NCBI RefSeq assembly: GCF_900101595.1
Contig: NZ_FMYY01000015.1
Location: forward strand, 62,001 to 126,000
Direction of reading: 5' to 3'
Origin: Paenibacillus sp. cl123
GTDB taxonomy: Bacteria; Bacillota; Bacilli; Paenibacillales; NBRC-103111
DNA: 64,000 nucleotides
Part shown: one piece after another, positions 55,736-64,000 of the stretch
Layout: each line of letters starts with the position of its first letter
How positions within the stretch are numbered: the first letter of the stretch is position 1
Notes under the pieces: generated by a model
Told to the model about the DNA's origin: nothing
Seen by the model: only the letters and a program-made list of their open reading frames with translations
Databases searched by the model: none
Made by a program: the position numbers and the translations under genes

Positions 55736-56668
55736 CTACAGCCACTTTTTCCACTTAAATATCAACCACATCCCCACCGACGTCGCGATCAGCACCAGCC
55801 ACACGTACAAATAACCCCAATCCCAATGAAGCTCGGGCATTCGATCGAAGTTCATTCCATACAAGCCGACGATAAAGGTCAGCGGCAGAAAAATACAGCT
55901 GATAATGGTCAGCGTCTTCATAATTTCGTTCATGCGGTCGGATTTCATGCCCATTTGCAGCTCAAGCAGGCCGAACAAGGACTCGCGGAACATATCGATC
56001 GAATCGACGACTCGCGAGATATGGTCGTATATATCGATGAAGTAAACGTCGGCCTCCACGCTCATATAAGGAAAGCTCTGATGGCTAATGGTGCCAAGGA
56101 CCGTTTTTTCCTCGATAATGATGCGGCGCAAATGATGAAGGGTTCGCTTGAGCGTGAACACCTCGCGGGACACCTGAAGGTAGGGATTATGGAAGATAGC
56201 GCGCTCCAAGCGGTCGAGCCGATCCTCGACAAGATTAATAATCTGCGTATAGTCGTCCACGCATCGGTCCAGCAGCCGGTACAGAATAGCGCCCGGAGCA
56301 AATAAAGTGCCTTCGACTTGAAGAAAATGCTGCTTTAACTCGTCGATCATCGGCAGCGGTTCCTGACAGATGGAAATGACGTAGTTCTCGCCAATGACGA
56401 TCGCGATCTCTGCAGTTTGCAGCTGCTGGTTGATGACGGCGAAGAACGTAAGGAAGATATGGTCCGAATACCGGTCCATCTTCGGACGTTGGTTCAGCTT
56501 GATGCAATCCTCAACGACGAGAGGATGGCAATGAAACAGCTCCCCTACTATATGCTCGACTTCAGAGGCTTGGGGATTCTCCAGATGAATCCATACGACT
56601 TCCTCGCCGCTCGGAGCCCGCAGCGGCTGCTCGGTTGTCAGACTTTCGGAAGCTTTATATACGAGCAT
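55736..56668 (-). CDS. corA: CorA-family magnesium/cobalt transporter
   Basis: The ATG at 56668 follows AGAGG by 8 bases (a GTG at 56677 is possible) and gives 310 residues. The large N-terminal cytoplasmic domain is followed by two C-terminal transmembrane helices. The selectivity motif YGMNF lies between them. A basic C-terminal tail (FKWKKWL) ends the protein, as in CorA. It forms pentameric Mg2+ channels in the membrane. It converges with the tRNA pair. Confidence 0.94.
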   Translation of the reverse strand: MLVYKASESLTTEQPLRAPSGEEVVWIHLENPQASEVEHIVGELFHCHPLVVEDCIKLNQRPKMDRYSDHIFLTFFAVINQQLQTAEIAIVIGENYVISICQEPLPMIDELKQHFLQVEGTLFAPGAILYRLLDRCVDDYTQIINLVEDRLDRLERAIFHNPYLQVSREVFTLKRTLHHLRRIIIEEKTVLGTISHQSFPYMSVEADVYFIDIYDHISRVVDSIDMFRESLFGLLELQMGMKSDRMNEIMKTLTIISCIFLPLTFIVGLYGMNFDRMPELHWDWGYLYVWLVLIATSVGMWLIFKWKKWL

Positions 56669-56876
56669 GAGCGACACCTCTAACGATAAGTAGATCGGAA
56701 TATATGCCCATCATATCATATTCCAACGAGGCGGCGCCTCCCGGGAGGGAACCGATTGTGCTGAGATGGAGGGGATATGCGTTTGGTGCCGCCTTGGTGA
56801 AGGATTTTGTTTCGAAACAAACGATCCAGGGGAATATAACAAACAAACCTGTAGTTCATGAAGGGAGATGTGCGTC

Positions 56877-57296
56877 ATGTGGAAAACCAAGTCATTGGAA
56901 GAGCAGATTACGGCCGTGCTGGAGGATAACAAGTTTTGTTCGTTCGGGACGATAGATGGACAGAAGCCCAAGGTTCGATACATGGCCTTGTTCAATGAAG
57001 GGCTGACTTTGTATTTGGCGACGAACGCCAAGACGGATAAGGTGGACGAGATTCTCGGCAATCCGAATGTTTATGTGCTGGTAGGCTTTGACGGGAAAAA
57101 ATCGAATGACATTCTCCAGATCGAAGCCAAGGCCGAGGTTTGCAAGGATGAGACTCTTCGGGAACGCCTCTGGAACAGCTCGTTCAAGGAATGGTTCGAA
57201 GGCCCGCATGACCCCGAATATGTGATCCTGAAGATTAATCCTGATCGCATCGAATATACGGGCGCCGACAAAGAGCCGCAAGTGTGGGAGAAATAA
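56877..57296 (+). CDS. Pyridoxamine 5'-phosphate oxidase-fold protein (general stress protein 26-like)
   Basis: The ATG at 56877 follows AAGGGAG by about 9 bases. The ~139-residue product has the split beta-barrel flavin-binding pattern: CSFGTIDGQKPKVRYMAL, GLTLYLATNAKTDKVDEI and a VYVLVGFDG strand, then YVILKINPDRIEYTG at the end. Related small proteins bind FMN or similar cofactors and are often stress-induced. Substrate is unknown. Confidence 0.82.
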   Translation: MWKTKSLEEQITAVLEDNKFCSFGTIDGQKPKVRYMALFNEGLTLYLATNAKTDKVDEILGNPNVYVLVGFDGKKSNDILQIEAKAEVCKDETLRERLWNSSFKEWFEGPHDPEYVILKINPDRIEYTGADKEPQVWEK

Positions 57297-57377
57297 AGCG
57301 CAAGAAACGGCGGGAAAAGAAATTGGCTTTCCCGCTTTACTATTTCTATAAAAAGCAGTATAATGTCTTTCAGACGC

Positions 57378-57460
57378 GCGGTTGTGGTGGAATGGCAGAC
57401 ACGCTATCTTGAGGGGGTAGTGGGCGTACGCTCGTGGAGGTTCGAGTCCTCTCAACCGCA
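57378..57460 (+). tRNA. tRNA-Leu (GAG)
   Basis: 83 nt, class II, with acceptor arms GCGGTTG/CAACCGC, D-arm GTGGTGGAATGGCAGAC, anticodon GAG at 57411-57413 in a CTATC/GGTAG stem, a variable arm, and T-loop GGTTCGAGTCC. The discriminator is A, and CCA is not encoded. It reads CUC/CUU and is the isoacceptor predicted to bind the leuA T-box leaders. Confidence 0.97.
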
Positions 57461-57468
57461 TACTGAAG

Positions 57469-57495
57469 AAAGCCTTGTATATCAAGGCTTTTTTT
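57469..57495 (+). terminator. Terminator of tRNA-Leu
   Basis: AAAGCCTTG-TATAT-CAAGGCTTT (57469-57491) is a perfect 9-bp hairpin continued by a T-run. Confidence 0.94.
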
Positions 57496-57551
57496 GTTTT
57501 TAGAGCCTGCTTGAGGACCACCGTCGGAGGCAAGGCTTTGCAGGGCAGCGT

Positions 57552-58424
57552 TTAGTGAGCCTTAAGTTGCCTGATTTCCTGAGCGGTCAGACCAGAATAT
57601 TCAATAATTTCGTCCATATCTTTGCCTTTAGCCAACATCTTTCGTGCCACTTCAATAGCTTTTAGATGAACGCCTTCTTCTCGACCTTCTTCCCGACCTT
57701 CTTCCCGCGCTCCTTCGATCATCGATATCTCGTCATGCAAAGCTTTTTGACGCATTTCATACAACCGCCTCGCCTCGGCATCCTGGCTTAAAAACTCCAA
57801 GGTATTCATCGCTTTACGCAAAACAGGTTCGTTCATCGTCAACACCTCCCAATTGGATGGATCGATTCCTTTTAAGAACAACAGCCAGTTTAGTAAGCCT
57901 CCCTCGATGCGCAGAGGCCGATGATCGAGCTTGGCCAGCTCCATAACATGAATTTCCAGGTCATTCGTTAGCGAAATAGCAGTGTGGTCTTCTCTCAAGC
58001 GAAATATATTATGATAACGATCATTAGGCAAAAAAGAGAAATTTACTATCGTAATGGTAACCGATTTCCTAAGTCTCCGATAACGCTGGCCTTCAATAAG
58101 CTGCGAAGCATACTGCTTACTCCAGTAGTATAGCGTCCGTTTCTCGATATCGTACTGATTGAAGAGCTGCATCTCAATATTTATCAACTCGCCCAAAGCG
58201 GTTTTGGCTCGAATGTCGAATATGGACTGCTTATCCGCAGGCGAATCCTTGTCCGTATAAGGATTCATTAATACAATCTCTGTGAGCGGCGGCTCCCCGG
58301 CTTCATGGAACGTATGATTCAGGAAAGCAAGGAGAATATCCTTGTTTTCTTCGCTTCCAAATATACGTTTGAATACGAAATCATTCTTGGGGTCAAGCAA
58401 GTCGCTCACATGAATCAGCTCCAA
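57552..58424 (-). CDS. Rpn-like PD-(D/E)XK nuclease family transposase-associated protein
   Basis: A 290-residue protein that starts MELIHVSDLLDPKNDFVFKR, the usual opening of the PF12784 (PDDEXK_2) family. FDIRAKTALGELINIEMQLF carries the D...ExQ nuclease core. Near the C-terminus is a short repeat REEGREEGREEG, encoded by a 12-bp tandem repeat, followed by the LKAIEVARKMLAKGKDMDEI helix found in this family. Relatives (Rpn proteins) promote RecA-independent recombination in E. coli; the function here is inferred. No inverted repeats mark it as part of an insertion sequence. Confidence 0.87.
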   Translation of the reverse strand: MELIHVSDLLDPKNDFVFKRIFGSEENKDILLAFLNHTFHEAGEPPLTEIVLMNPYTDKDSPADKQSIFDIRAKTALGELINIEMQLFNQYDIEKRTLYYWSKQYASQLIEGQRYRRLRKSVTITIVNFSFLPNDRYHNIFRLREDHTAISLTNDLEIHVMELAKLDHRPLRIEGGLLNWLLFLKGIDPSNWEVLTMNEPVLRKAMNTLEFLSQDAEARRLYEMRQKALHDEISMIEGAREEGREEGREEGVHLKAIEVARKMLAKGKDMDEIIEYSGLTAQEIRQLKAH

Positions 58425-58692
58425 TTATTAATGATTCCATTATATCATGGAACTTATCTACAATGAATGTCATGCTTTATATAATACGTTGCGGCATCTC
58501 CAGCCCAGCCTCGCACAGGTTTGTTTGGACATACGGCGCGGCCGAGACTCTATCCTGTCTTTATACCGGCTCGTTCTTGAAAGCGGCAGAACGAGCGCCG
58601 ATAATAGGGGGAGAACCGCAGCTTGAGGCAGTTGATGTTAAGCCCATCTGCCATTGCCATCATACCTGTTAAGTACGAGGAGGAGCATATCC
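58425..58692. other. Spacer between divergent genes
   Basis: The 268-bp gap contains the start regions of the Rpn-like gene (minus) and the GDPD gene (plus). No small gene was supported. A GAGGAGGAG ribosome binding site for the latter is at its right edge. Confidence 0.5.
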
Positions 58693-59469
58693 ATGCCAGC
58701 TATGCCAGACAATTCGGGCAGCTCAATTGAACGTAAAATAAGACCGTTGATCATCGGCCACAGAGGGGCCGCTGGGGAAGCGCCGGAGAACACGCTGGCT
58801 TCTTTCCGGCTGGCGCTTGAACAGGGAGCGGATGCGCTCGAGCTCGATATCCACGAGACGGCGGACGGGCAGCTGATCGTCTGTCATGATCATACGGTTG
58901 ACAGGACGACCGACCGAAGCGGCTCTATCCGGGAGCTGACGCTTGCGCAGCTTGGAGGGCTGGATGCGGGGAGCTGGTTCTCTGAGCAGTTTGCCGGAGA
59001 GCGGCTGCCGCTGCTTGCAGATGTATTTGCCGCGACGCCGCCCCGGATTATGGTGAACGTAGAGGTCAAATGCAGCTACAGCCCCCGCCTTTCCGAGGAG
59101 CTGCGGCGTCTGTTGAAGGAATTTGACCGGCAAGACACCGTGGTTGTCTCTGCCTTCTCCCATAAAACTCTGCAAAGGCTGAAGCAGGATATGCCTTCGC
59201 TGAAGGTGGGCTTGCTCTATGTCGGCGGCTTCGTCAATCACGCCAAGCTGGCTGAGCTGTCTGGGATGGAGGTATACTCCCTTCACCCGCATGTCCTGAG
59301 CATGGACGCGGAGGATGTGGCGCAGGCGGTCAGCCGGGGGCTGCAGGTATACCCCTATACGGTCAATGACCGGGAGCATCTGATCCAGGCGGTCGCCGCA
59401 GGCTTTACCGGGATTATCACCGACTATCCCGGCCGGCTGAAGGATGTTCTGGAACAATTCCCCATATGA
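58693..59469 (+). CDS. Glycerophosphodiester phosphodiesterase
   Basis: The ATG at 58693 follows GAGGAGGAG with good spacing; 258 residues. The GDPD barrel is complete: IGHRGAAGEAPENTLASF with the catalytic His/Arg and Glu, LELDIHETADGQLIVCHD with metal ligands and the second His, VNVEVKCS, and the closing ITDYPGRL. It splits glycerophosphodiesters into an alcohol and glycerol-3-phosphate. No signal peptide, so it is a cytoplasmic UgpQ-like form. Confidence 0.94.
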   Translation: MPAMPDNSGSSIERKIRPLIIGHRGAAGEAPENTLASFRLALEQGADALELDIHETADGQLIVCHDHTVDRTTDRSGSIRELTLAQLGGLDAGSWFSEQFAGERLPLLADVFAATPPRIMVNVEVKCSYSPRLSEELRRLLKEFDRQDTVVVSAFSHKTLQRLKQDMPSLKVGLLYVGGFVNHAKLAELSGMEVYSLHPHVLSMDAEDVAQAVSRGLQVYPYTVNDREHLIQAVAAGFTGIITDYPGRLKDVLEQFPI

Positions 59470-59539
59470 TTTCCCGCTATAGGTAACATTTGGTCCCGTT
59501 CCGTCCGATATAGGATAGAGACGGGAGGTAGAATCAATC

Positions 59540-60931
59540 ATGAACAAGACGCCACCAAAGTGGCTCCGCCGAATCGCACTGGCCATGACTGTAACCGTAG
59601 GATTGTCCGGCCTTGCCAGTCAGCCGCTTCAAGCCGCAAGTCGGTACAGCGACGTTACCTCAAGCTATGTATGGGCCACCAGCTCGATCGACCTGATGAC
59701 CGGCAAACAAATTATTACCGGATACCCTGACGGGCTCTTTCACCCGGATCAAGCCATCAGCAAGGCTGAATGGTCTGCGATGGTCTACCGGTTGTTCGAT
59801 ACATACCGGCCCAATGCGAAAGCGACGGAATTGAACAAAATCGCCTATTTCGCCGACGTTCCCGCCGACCACTGGGCTTACAAGCCTATTACCGATCTAT
59901 ACGACGCCACCTTCCGCATAGGCGGCTTCGGAGTAAATGAAGAAGGCCAGCTGGCGTTCAATCCGGACCGTCCGCTCACGAGGCTGCAGCTGGCGCAAAT
60001 GCTGTATGCGATGTTCGGCGGCAAGCTGGCGGACGCCGACCGGCTGAGCGACAATGACGCTTGCGCCGTCATGCTGCAGTTCAAGGATATGCCTACCAGT
60101 CTGCTGGAGGACGAATCGGCTTACTGGTTCGCCAAGTCCGACGGACGCTATGACGCCAGCGGCTGGATGCGGGCTTCCGACGAGACGGTCTACAAGACGC
60201 TGCTGATCGGAAAGGGTCCGAACGACTGCCGGCTGGGGGATGATCCGCTCTCCAATGTGCAGGCCAAGGGGCTGGCCGGATTGAAAGCAAGCGGCATCAT
60301 GTCGCCGACCGACAACGGACGGTTCCGTCCCAAGGATCCGGTTACCCGGGCGGAAGCTGTTGTCATCCTGGACCGGATGTATCATTATTTGAAGAACAAG
60401 AGCTGGCTGTCCTTCTACTCGACCGTGGAGCTGGACCCGAAGACGGGGACAGGCCAGTCCTCCGGTTCCGGCAAGACGGGGGGCTCGCCGGCGCCGGGCG
60501 GAACGCCTTCAACCCCGCTCCCTCCGGCGTCCGGGGGGAACCCATATCCTTACGGCGGGCAGCCGGGTTCCTCGGAATGGACGGACAAGTCGGTCGTGCA
60601 TGCCAGGGACTACTTTGACGAAAACGGCGTACTGACCAAAAATGTGGCGACCGGCGGAGATATCGAGGCGGTGGTGCAGCCGCAAGGCAGCAGATACTTG
60701 ACCGTGGATTTTGAGGCGAAGGAAGGCATCGATATGTATGTGGTCGTAGACGGCAAAATTTCCTTCGTGAAGAAGGAAGAATTTCCGCTCACGTTATCCG
60801 TCAGCGGCGTCTCGCTCGTCGGGTTCCGTTCGCAGCTGCGGGATACGAATCTGAAAAGCCACGGCAACTATAACGCGACGCTGTCCGTCAAGCTGACAAA
60901 TCAAGCGCCGGAGACCAAGAAGAAAAGATGA
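59540..60931 (+). CDS. S-layer homology (SLH) domain surface protein
   Basis: GGGAGGT precedes the ATG. A signal peptide (IALAMTVTVGLSGLASQPLQA) is followed by three SLH-type repeats: ~34-85 (YSDVTSSYVWATSSIDLM, IITGYPDGLFHPD), ~100-160 (YFADVPADHWAYKPI, FNPDRPLTRLQLAQML) and ~180-290 (FRPKDPVTRAEAVVILDRM). A Gly/Ser/Pro linker (~300-335) leads to a ~120-residue beta-rich C-terminal domain of unknown function. SLH repeats bind pyruvylated wall polymers. It is a possible client or neighbour of the glycan made by the middle-part genes, though encoded 12 kb away. Confidence 0.92.
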   Translation: MNKTPPKWLRRIALAMTVTVGLSGLASQPLQAASRYSDVTSSYVWATSSIDLMTGKQIITGYPDGLFHPDQAISKAEWSAMVYRLFDTYRPNAKATELNKIAYFADVPADHWAYKPITDLYDATFRIGGFGVNEEGQLAFNPDRPLTRLQLAQMLYAMFGGKLADADRLSDNDACAVMLQFKDMPTSLLEDESAYWFAKSDGRYDASGWMRASDETVYKTLLIGKGPNDCRLGDDPLSNVQAKGLAGLKASGIMSPTDNGRFRPKDPVTRAEAVVILDRMYHYLKNKSWLSFYSTVELDPKTGTGQSSGSGKTGGSPAPGGTPSTPLPPASGGNPYPYGGQPGSSEWTDKSVVHARDYFDENGVLTKNVATGGDIEAVVQPQGSRYLTVDFEAKEGIDMYVVVDGKISFVKKEEFPLTLSVSGVSLVGFRSQLRDTNLKSHGNYNATLSVKLTNQAPETKKKR

Positions 60932-60963
60932 CGGTCTTCGTCAGCGGGCTTGCTGCAAGCAAA

Positions 60964-61003
60964 AAAGGCTTCCTTTCCCGGCTAGCGGGATAGGGAAGCC
61001 TTT
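60964..61003. terminator. Bidirectional terminator between the SLH gene and the YneK-like gene
   Basis: AAAGGCTTCCTTTCCCG (60964-60980) pairs with CGGGATAGGGAAGCCTTT (60986-61003), with one bulged base, around a 5-nt loop. The A-run on its left gives a strong T-run on the minus strand; the plus side has only TTT. Confidence 0.85.
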
Positions 61004-61095
61004 CGTGTATGCGCCCGGCAGGGGCGATAGTTTGAGCGGTGAAAGTCCGCTCGCTGCAGGCAAGCTTGCTGCGATTGCCCCGAATGCCCGAGCTG

Positions 61096-61545
61096 CTAGC
61101 TCAGCAGATGCTTGTAGGGCGTATAGTCGATTTCCTTCTTGTCCAGATACGTGGTCAAACTTTTGTAATCCCGCTTGGGCGTCGCCAGGATGTATCCCTT
61201 GATGCAGAGATCTCGGGTGATGGCCGGCACCTTCTCCTCGAGGCCCAACTGGCCGATGCGCGCGGCGATGGAGTGTTTGGCGATATCGCGGAACGGGGTC
61301 GGGACGGGCTCCACAAGCACATCGAGGAAGGCTTTGGCTTCATCCGTCCACAGATGCCGCGACGCCTCCACGTAATGGTTCTGCCAGTCCAGCTTGCTCT
61401 TGCCGTCCGCCATCGGCAGCACCTTGAAAAATTTGCGGAACATAAAGTAGCCGCCGACCGACATGGCGAACAGCAGGACGAATACCCAGAATAAAATAAA
61501 CCACATAAACCCCGGATGCGGGGCGTTGCTCATCATATATGGCAT
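61096..61545 (-). CDS. YneK-like DUF2621 membrane protein
   Basis: The ATG at 61545 follows GAGGTGAC and gives 149 residues. One N-terminal transmembrane helix (FMWFILFWVFVLLFAMSVGGYF) is followed by a cytoplasmic domain with KLDWQNHYVEASRHLWTDEA and a C-terminal LCIKGYILATPKRDY stretch. This matches the DUF2621 family (B. subtilis YneK), common in spore-formers, of unknown function. It converges with the SLH gene. Confidence 0.8.
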   Translation of the reverse strand: MPYMMSNAPHPGFMWFILFWVFVLLFAMSVGGYFMFRKFFKVLPMADGKSKLDWQNHYVEASRHLWTDEAKAFLDVLVEPVPTPFRDIAKHSIAARIGQLGLEEKVPAITRDLCIKGYILATPKRDYKSLTTYLDKKEIDYTPYKHLLS

Positions 61546-61720
61546 GGCGATTGTCACCTCAGGCTTCATTATGCCTTCATTATACCTTAATTTGCGTCTC
61601 AGGAAAATGCTTGGCGCTCATCCTGCAAGAGGGGGAGCAGGGAAATTCCTTTTCTAGATTTATTCGCCCATTCCTAGTAAAATGAATAGAAGCTATTTTG
61701 ATAGGGAGTGAATCAGACCA

Positions 61721-62848
61721 ATGGTTAGAATCGGCTCACACGTATCATTTTCGGACAAGGGGCTGCTGAATGCAGCCAATGAAGCGGTCAGCTACGGTTC
61801 AGGCACGTTTATGATTTATACAGGGGCGCCGCAGAACACACGCCGCAAGCCGATAGCCGACCAATATATCGAGGAAGGCCGGGCGGTAATGCAAGAGCAC
61901 GGCATCGGAGAGATTATCGTTCACGCTCCGTATATCATCAACCTGGGCTCCTACAAGGAAGACACCTACGAGCTGGCCGTCCGCTTCCTGCAAGATGAGA
62001 TCCGGCGCACGGATTATCTCGGCGTGAAGCAGATCGTGCTGCACCCGGGAGCCTACACGGATAAGGATGCCGAGTACGGCATCGCCCGCATCGCCGAAGG
62101 GCTGAACGAGGTGCTCGAAGGCGTGAAGGATACGAACGTGCACATCGCGCTGGAGACGATGGCAGGTAAAGGGACGGAGATCGGCCGCAGCTTCGAGGAG
62201 CTGGCCGCGATTATCGAGAAGGTCGCCCATAACGACAAGCTGACCGTTTGTCTGGACACCTGCCACGTGAACGACGCCGGCTATGATATCGTCAATGACC
62301 TGGACGGGGTGCTGGAGCAGTTTGACCGGACCGTCGGCTTGGACCGGCTGGCCGTCATACATTTGAACGACAGCAAAAATCCGCGGGGAGCTTCGAAGGA
62401 CCGTCATGCGCCTGTCGGAGCGGGCTGGCTCGGCTTTAAGACCATGTACAACGTGGTTCATCATGAGAAGCTGCAGCATCTGCCGTTTATTCTCGAGACG
62501 CCTTGGATCGGCAAGGAGTCTACGGCGCAGCGTCCGATGTACGAAGCGGAGATTGCGCTGCTCGGCGATACCGTGCAGCAGCGTTTCGGCGACGGATTTT
62601 TGACGGATGTGGAGAAGCTCGCGCATTTCTTCAAGCAGCAGGAGCTGGACCCGAGACAGTATGTGCTGACAACCTGGGAGCTGCTGAAAAACGATCCGAA
62701 GGCCAAAAAAGCCGACGGGCGCGAGCCGATGGAGCGGCTGTACGATCTGATCGCCGAGGAGGCGCTTTTTCCTCATCTGAGCGAGGAGCAGGTCAATCAC
62801 CGTCTGACCGCCTGGTTTGCGGGCGAGCATTTGTTTGCCGCCGTGTAA
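61721..62848 (+). CDS. nfo: Endonuclease IV (Nfo) with C-terminal extension
   Basis: An AP endonuclease of the xylose-isomerase-like barrel. Zinc-site blocks [73 protein letters not shown] and LPFILETPW are all present by residue ~270. Typical bacterial enzymes end near 280-300 residues; here ~85 more residues continue ([15 protein letters not shown]... to the end), helical and acidic, with no recognised domain. GGGAGTG precedes the ATG. Confidence 0.92.
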   Translation: MVRIGSHVSFSDKGLLNAANEAVSYGSGTFMIYTGAPQNTRRKPIADQYIEEGRAVMQEHGIGEIIVHAPYIINLGSYKEDTYELAVRFLQDEIRRTDYLGVKQIVLHPGAYTDKDAEYGIARIAEGLNEVLEGVKDTNVHIALETMAGKGTEIGRSFEELAAIIEKVAHNDKLTVCLDTCHVNDAGYDIVNDLDGVLEQFDRTVGLDRLAVIHLNDSKNPRGASKDRHAPVGAGWLGFKTMYNVVHHEKLQHLPFILETPWIGKESTAQRPMYEAEIALLGDTVQQRFGDGFLTDVEKLAHFFKQQELDPRQYVLTTWELLKNDPKAKKADGREPMERLYDLIAEEALFPHLSEEQVNHRLTAWFAGEHLFAAV

Positions 62849-62912
62849 TGTCCATAATCCCGCTTGCAACATCCGTTCAAAGCCGGGACGTATAAAGGAG
62901 AAGAGTAGCAGC

Positions 62913-63806
62913 ATGGTTCCCAAAATGACTAAGTCCAAAAGTAATTCCCTCGCCAATCGGGCGCGTATGCTGGTGTCCTGTCCGGATCAGCCGGGCATCG
63001 TCGCCACCGTTTCGCGGTTTCTGTTCGACTACGGCGCCAACATCATCCAGTCGGATCAATATACGATGGAGCCTGCCGAAGGCGGCTTGTTTTTCATCCG
63101 CATCGAGTTCGATCTGGAGGATCTGGACAACCGCCGGAAGCAGCTGAAGGCGGACTTCGCGAAGATTGCCGAGCGGTTCTCGATGGAGTGGAGCATAACC
63201 CGGGCAAGCCGCAAGAAACGTCTGGCGATTTTTGTCTCCAAAGAAGACCACTGTCTGCTTGAGCTGCTGTGGCATTGGCAGTCCGGAGACCTGGATGCCG
63301 AGATCGCGATGGTGATCAGCAATCACAACGAGATGCGGGAGCTGGTGGAGCAGCTCGGCATTCCGTACCATCACATCCCGGTCACGGCCGATACGAAGGC
63401 CGATGCGGAGCGCCGCCAGCTGGAGCTGGTGGGCGAGCAGATCGACGCGATCATTCTGGCGCGTTATATGCAGATTATCTCGCCGAAATTTATCGAGCAT
63501 TTCCCGAACCGGATCATCAATATCCATCATTCCTTCCTTCCCGCATTCGTGGGCGGCAAGCCGTACGCGCAGGCGCATAACCGCGGGGTGAAGATCATCG
63601 GAGCCACCGCGCATTACGTGACGGAGGAGCTGGATGGCGGGCCGATTATCGAGCAGGATGTTCAGCGGGTCAGCCACCGGGATAACGTCGATGATCTGAA
63701 GCGGATCGGCCGCCATATCGAGCGTACGGTGCTGGCCAAAGCCGTCAACTGGCATGTCGAGGACCGAGTCATCGTACACCAGAACAAGACGGTCGTGTTC
63801 AGCTAG
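62913..63806 (+). CDS. purU: Formyltetrahydrofolate deformylase
   Basis: PurU hydrolyses 10-formyl-THF to THF and formate, supplying formate for purine synthesis and balancing one-carbon units. The ATG at 62913 follows AAAGGAGAAGAG. Residues ~15-95 are an ACT domain (LVSCPDQPGIVATVSRFL), and the C-terminal part is the formyl-transferase fold with VISNHNEMR, ARYMQIISPKFIEHF, INIHHSFLPAFVGGKPY and ATAHYVTEELDGGPII. The Asn/His/Asp catalytic set is visible. It is 297 residues, usual for the family. Confidence 0.95.
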   Translation: MVPKMTKSKSNSLANRARMLVSCPDQPGIVATVSRFLFDYGANIIQSDQYTMEPAEGGLFFIRIEFDLEDLDNRRKQLKADFAKIAERFSMEWSITRASRKKRLAIFVSKEDHCLLELLWHWQSGDLDAEIAMVISNHNEMRELVEQLGIPYHHIPVTADTKADAERRQLELVGEQIDAIILARYMQIISPKFIEHFPNRIINIHHSFLPAFVGGKPYAQAHNRGVKIIGATAHYVTEELDGGPIIEQDVQRVSHRDNVDDLKRIGRHIERTVLAKAVNWHVEDRVIVHQNKTVVFS

Positions 63807-63927
63807 TCCGGCAGACGTAGGATGCTGCTCAATGGGCAAGGCTTCAGCTGATCCCGTAAGCGCGGGCGGCCGCCCATGGAGCAAAGAAGTCAGCGATCCG
63901 GCAAACGCGGACAACAGCGCAAGTCAG

Positions 63928-63973
63928 CAAGGCCCCGGTCTCTTCCGCCATGTCGGAAGAGACCGGGGCCTTG
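63928..63973 (+). terminator. Long perfect hairpin after purU
   Basis: A perfect 20-bp stem (63928-63947 with 63954-63973) closes a 6-nt loop CCATGT. No T-run follows on the plus strand, so it may be an unusual terminator or another structured element. The 194-bp region after purU contains no gene. Confidence 0.6.
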
Positions 63974-64000
63974 TGCGTGCCATCAAGCGTCTCAATCGGC

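Noticed and set aside
57552..58424. Complete insertion sequence around the Rpn-like gene
   Set aside because: No terminal inverted repeats or target duplication were found on either side.

Overview
The window looks like a chromosomal segment of a high-GC, spore-forming Bacillota, most likely Paenibacillus or a close relative. The signs are AGGAGG-type ribosome binding sites, tandem T-box leaders, a CIRCE/HrcA-type groESL operon, a cortex morphogenetic protein (CmpA), a YdcC-type lipoprotein, and two gene orders shared with Bacillus subtilis: ydiF/moaC/tatAC/groESL and ydcC/alr/ndoAI-ndoA/tex/sprT. The genus is an inference; no rRNA is present.

Left part (1-25.9 kb, GC-rich core). It starts with the tail of a secreted lectin-like protein, a DapA/NanA-type aldolase and an FAD oxidoreductase with carbohydrate-binding-like C-terminal modules. 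A consensus promoter then drives two successive leucine T-box leaders in front of leuA. Between leuA and a large membrane protein lies a dense cluster of DnaA boxes. Next come the ABC-F protein YdiF (minus strand), an EEP-family phosphodiesterase, 5-formyl-THF cyclo-ligase, a molybdenum-cofactor set (moaC, mogA, moeA-like) with an unexplained structured element inside it, tatA-tatC, groES-groEL, and a SWIM/SNF2 pair (YwqB/YwqA type) followed by a basic AT-hook-like protein.

Middle part (26.1-47.6 kb). Much of it is AT-rich and it holds a surface-glycan locus that best fits S-layer protein glycosylation. It encodes a WaaL/WsfB-type ligase with a TPR tail, several glycosyltransferases (one with three catalytic domains), three enzymes for a UDP-2-acetamido-2,6-dideoxy-L-hexose, a Wzm/Wzt ABC exporter, a methyltransferase with a long coiled coil, and a WsfP-type initiating phosphoglycosyltransferase. 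Between the last two is a 4.8-kb graveyard. It holds remnants of dTDP-glucose 4,6-dehydratase (rmlB) and of one or two GT2 glycosyltransferases, an IS256-family element whose transposase has an amber codon, and a decayed IS3-family element. The locus therefore appears to have lost a deoxyhexose (probably rhamnose) branch.

Right part (47.7-64 kb, core again). It contains ydcC, alr, the EndoAI/EndoA (MazEF-type) toxin-antitoxin pair, tex, cmpA (48 codons), an unknown small protein, sprT, tRNA-Asn and tRNA-Ser, corA, a PNPOx-like protein, tRNA-Leu(GAG), a PD-(D/E)XK transposase-like protein, a glycerophosphodiesterase, an SLH-domain surface protein, a YneK-like protein, an endonuclease IV with a C-terminal extension, and purU. 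The tRNA-Leu(GAG) is the isoacceptor expected to be sensed by the CUC specifiers of the leuA T-boxes.
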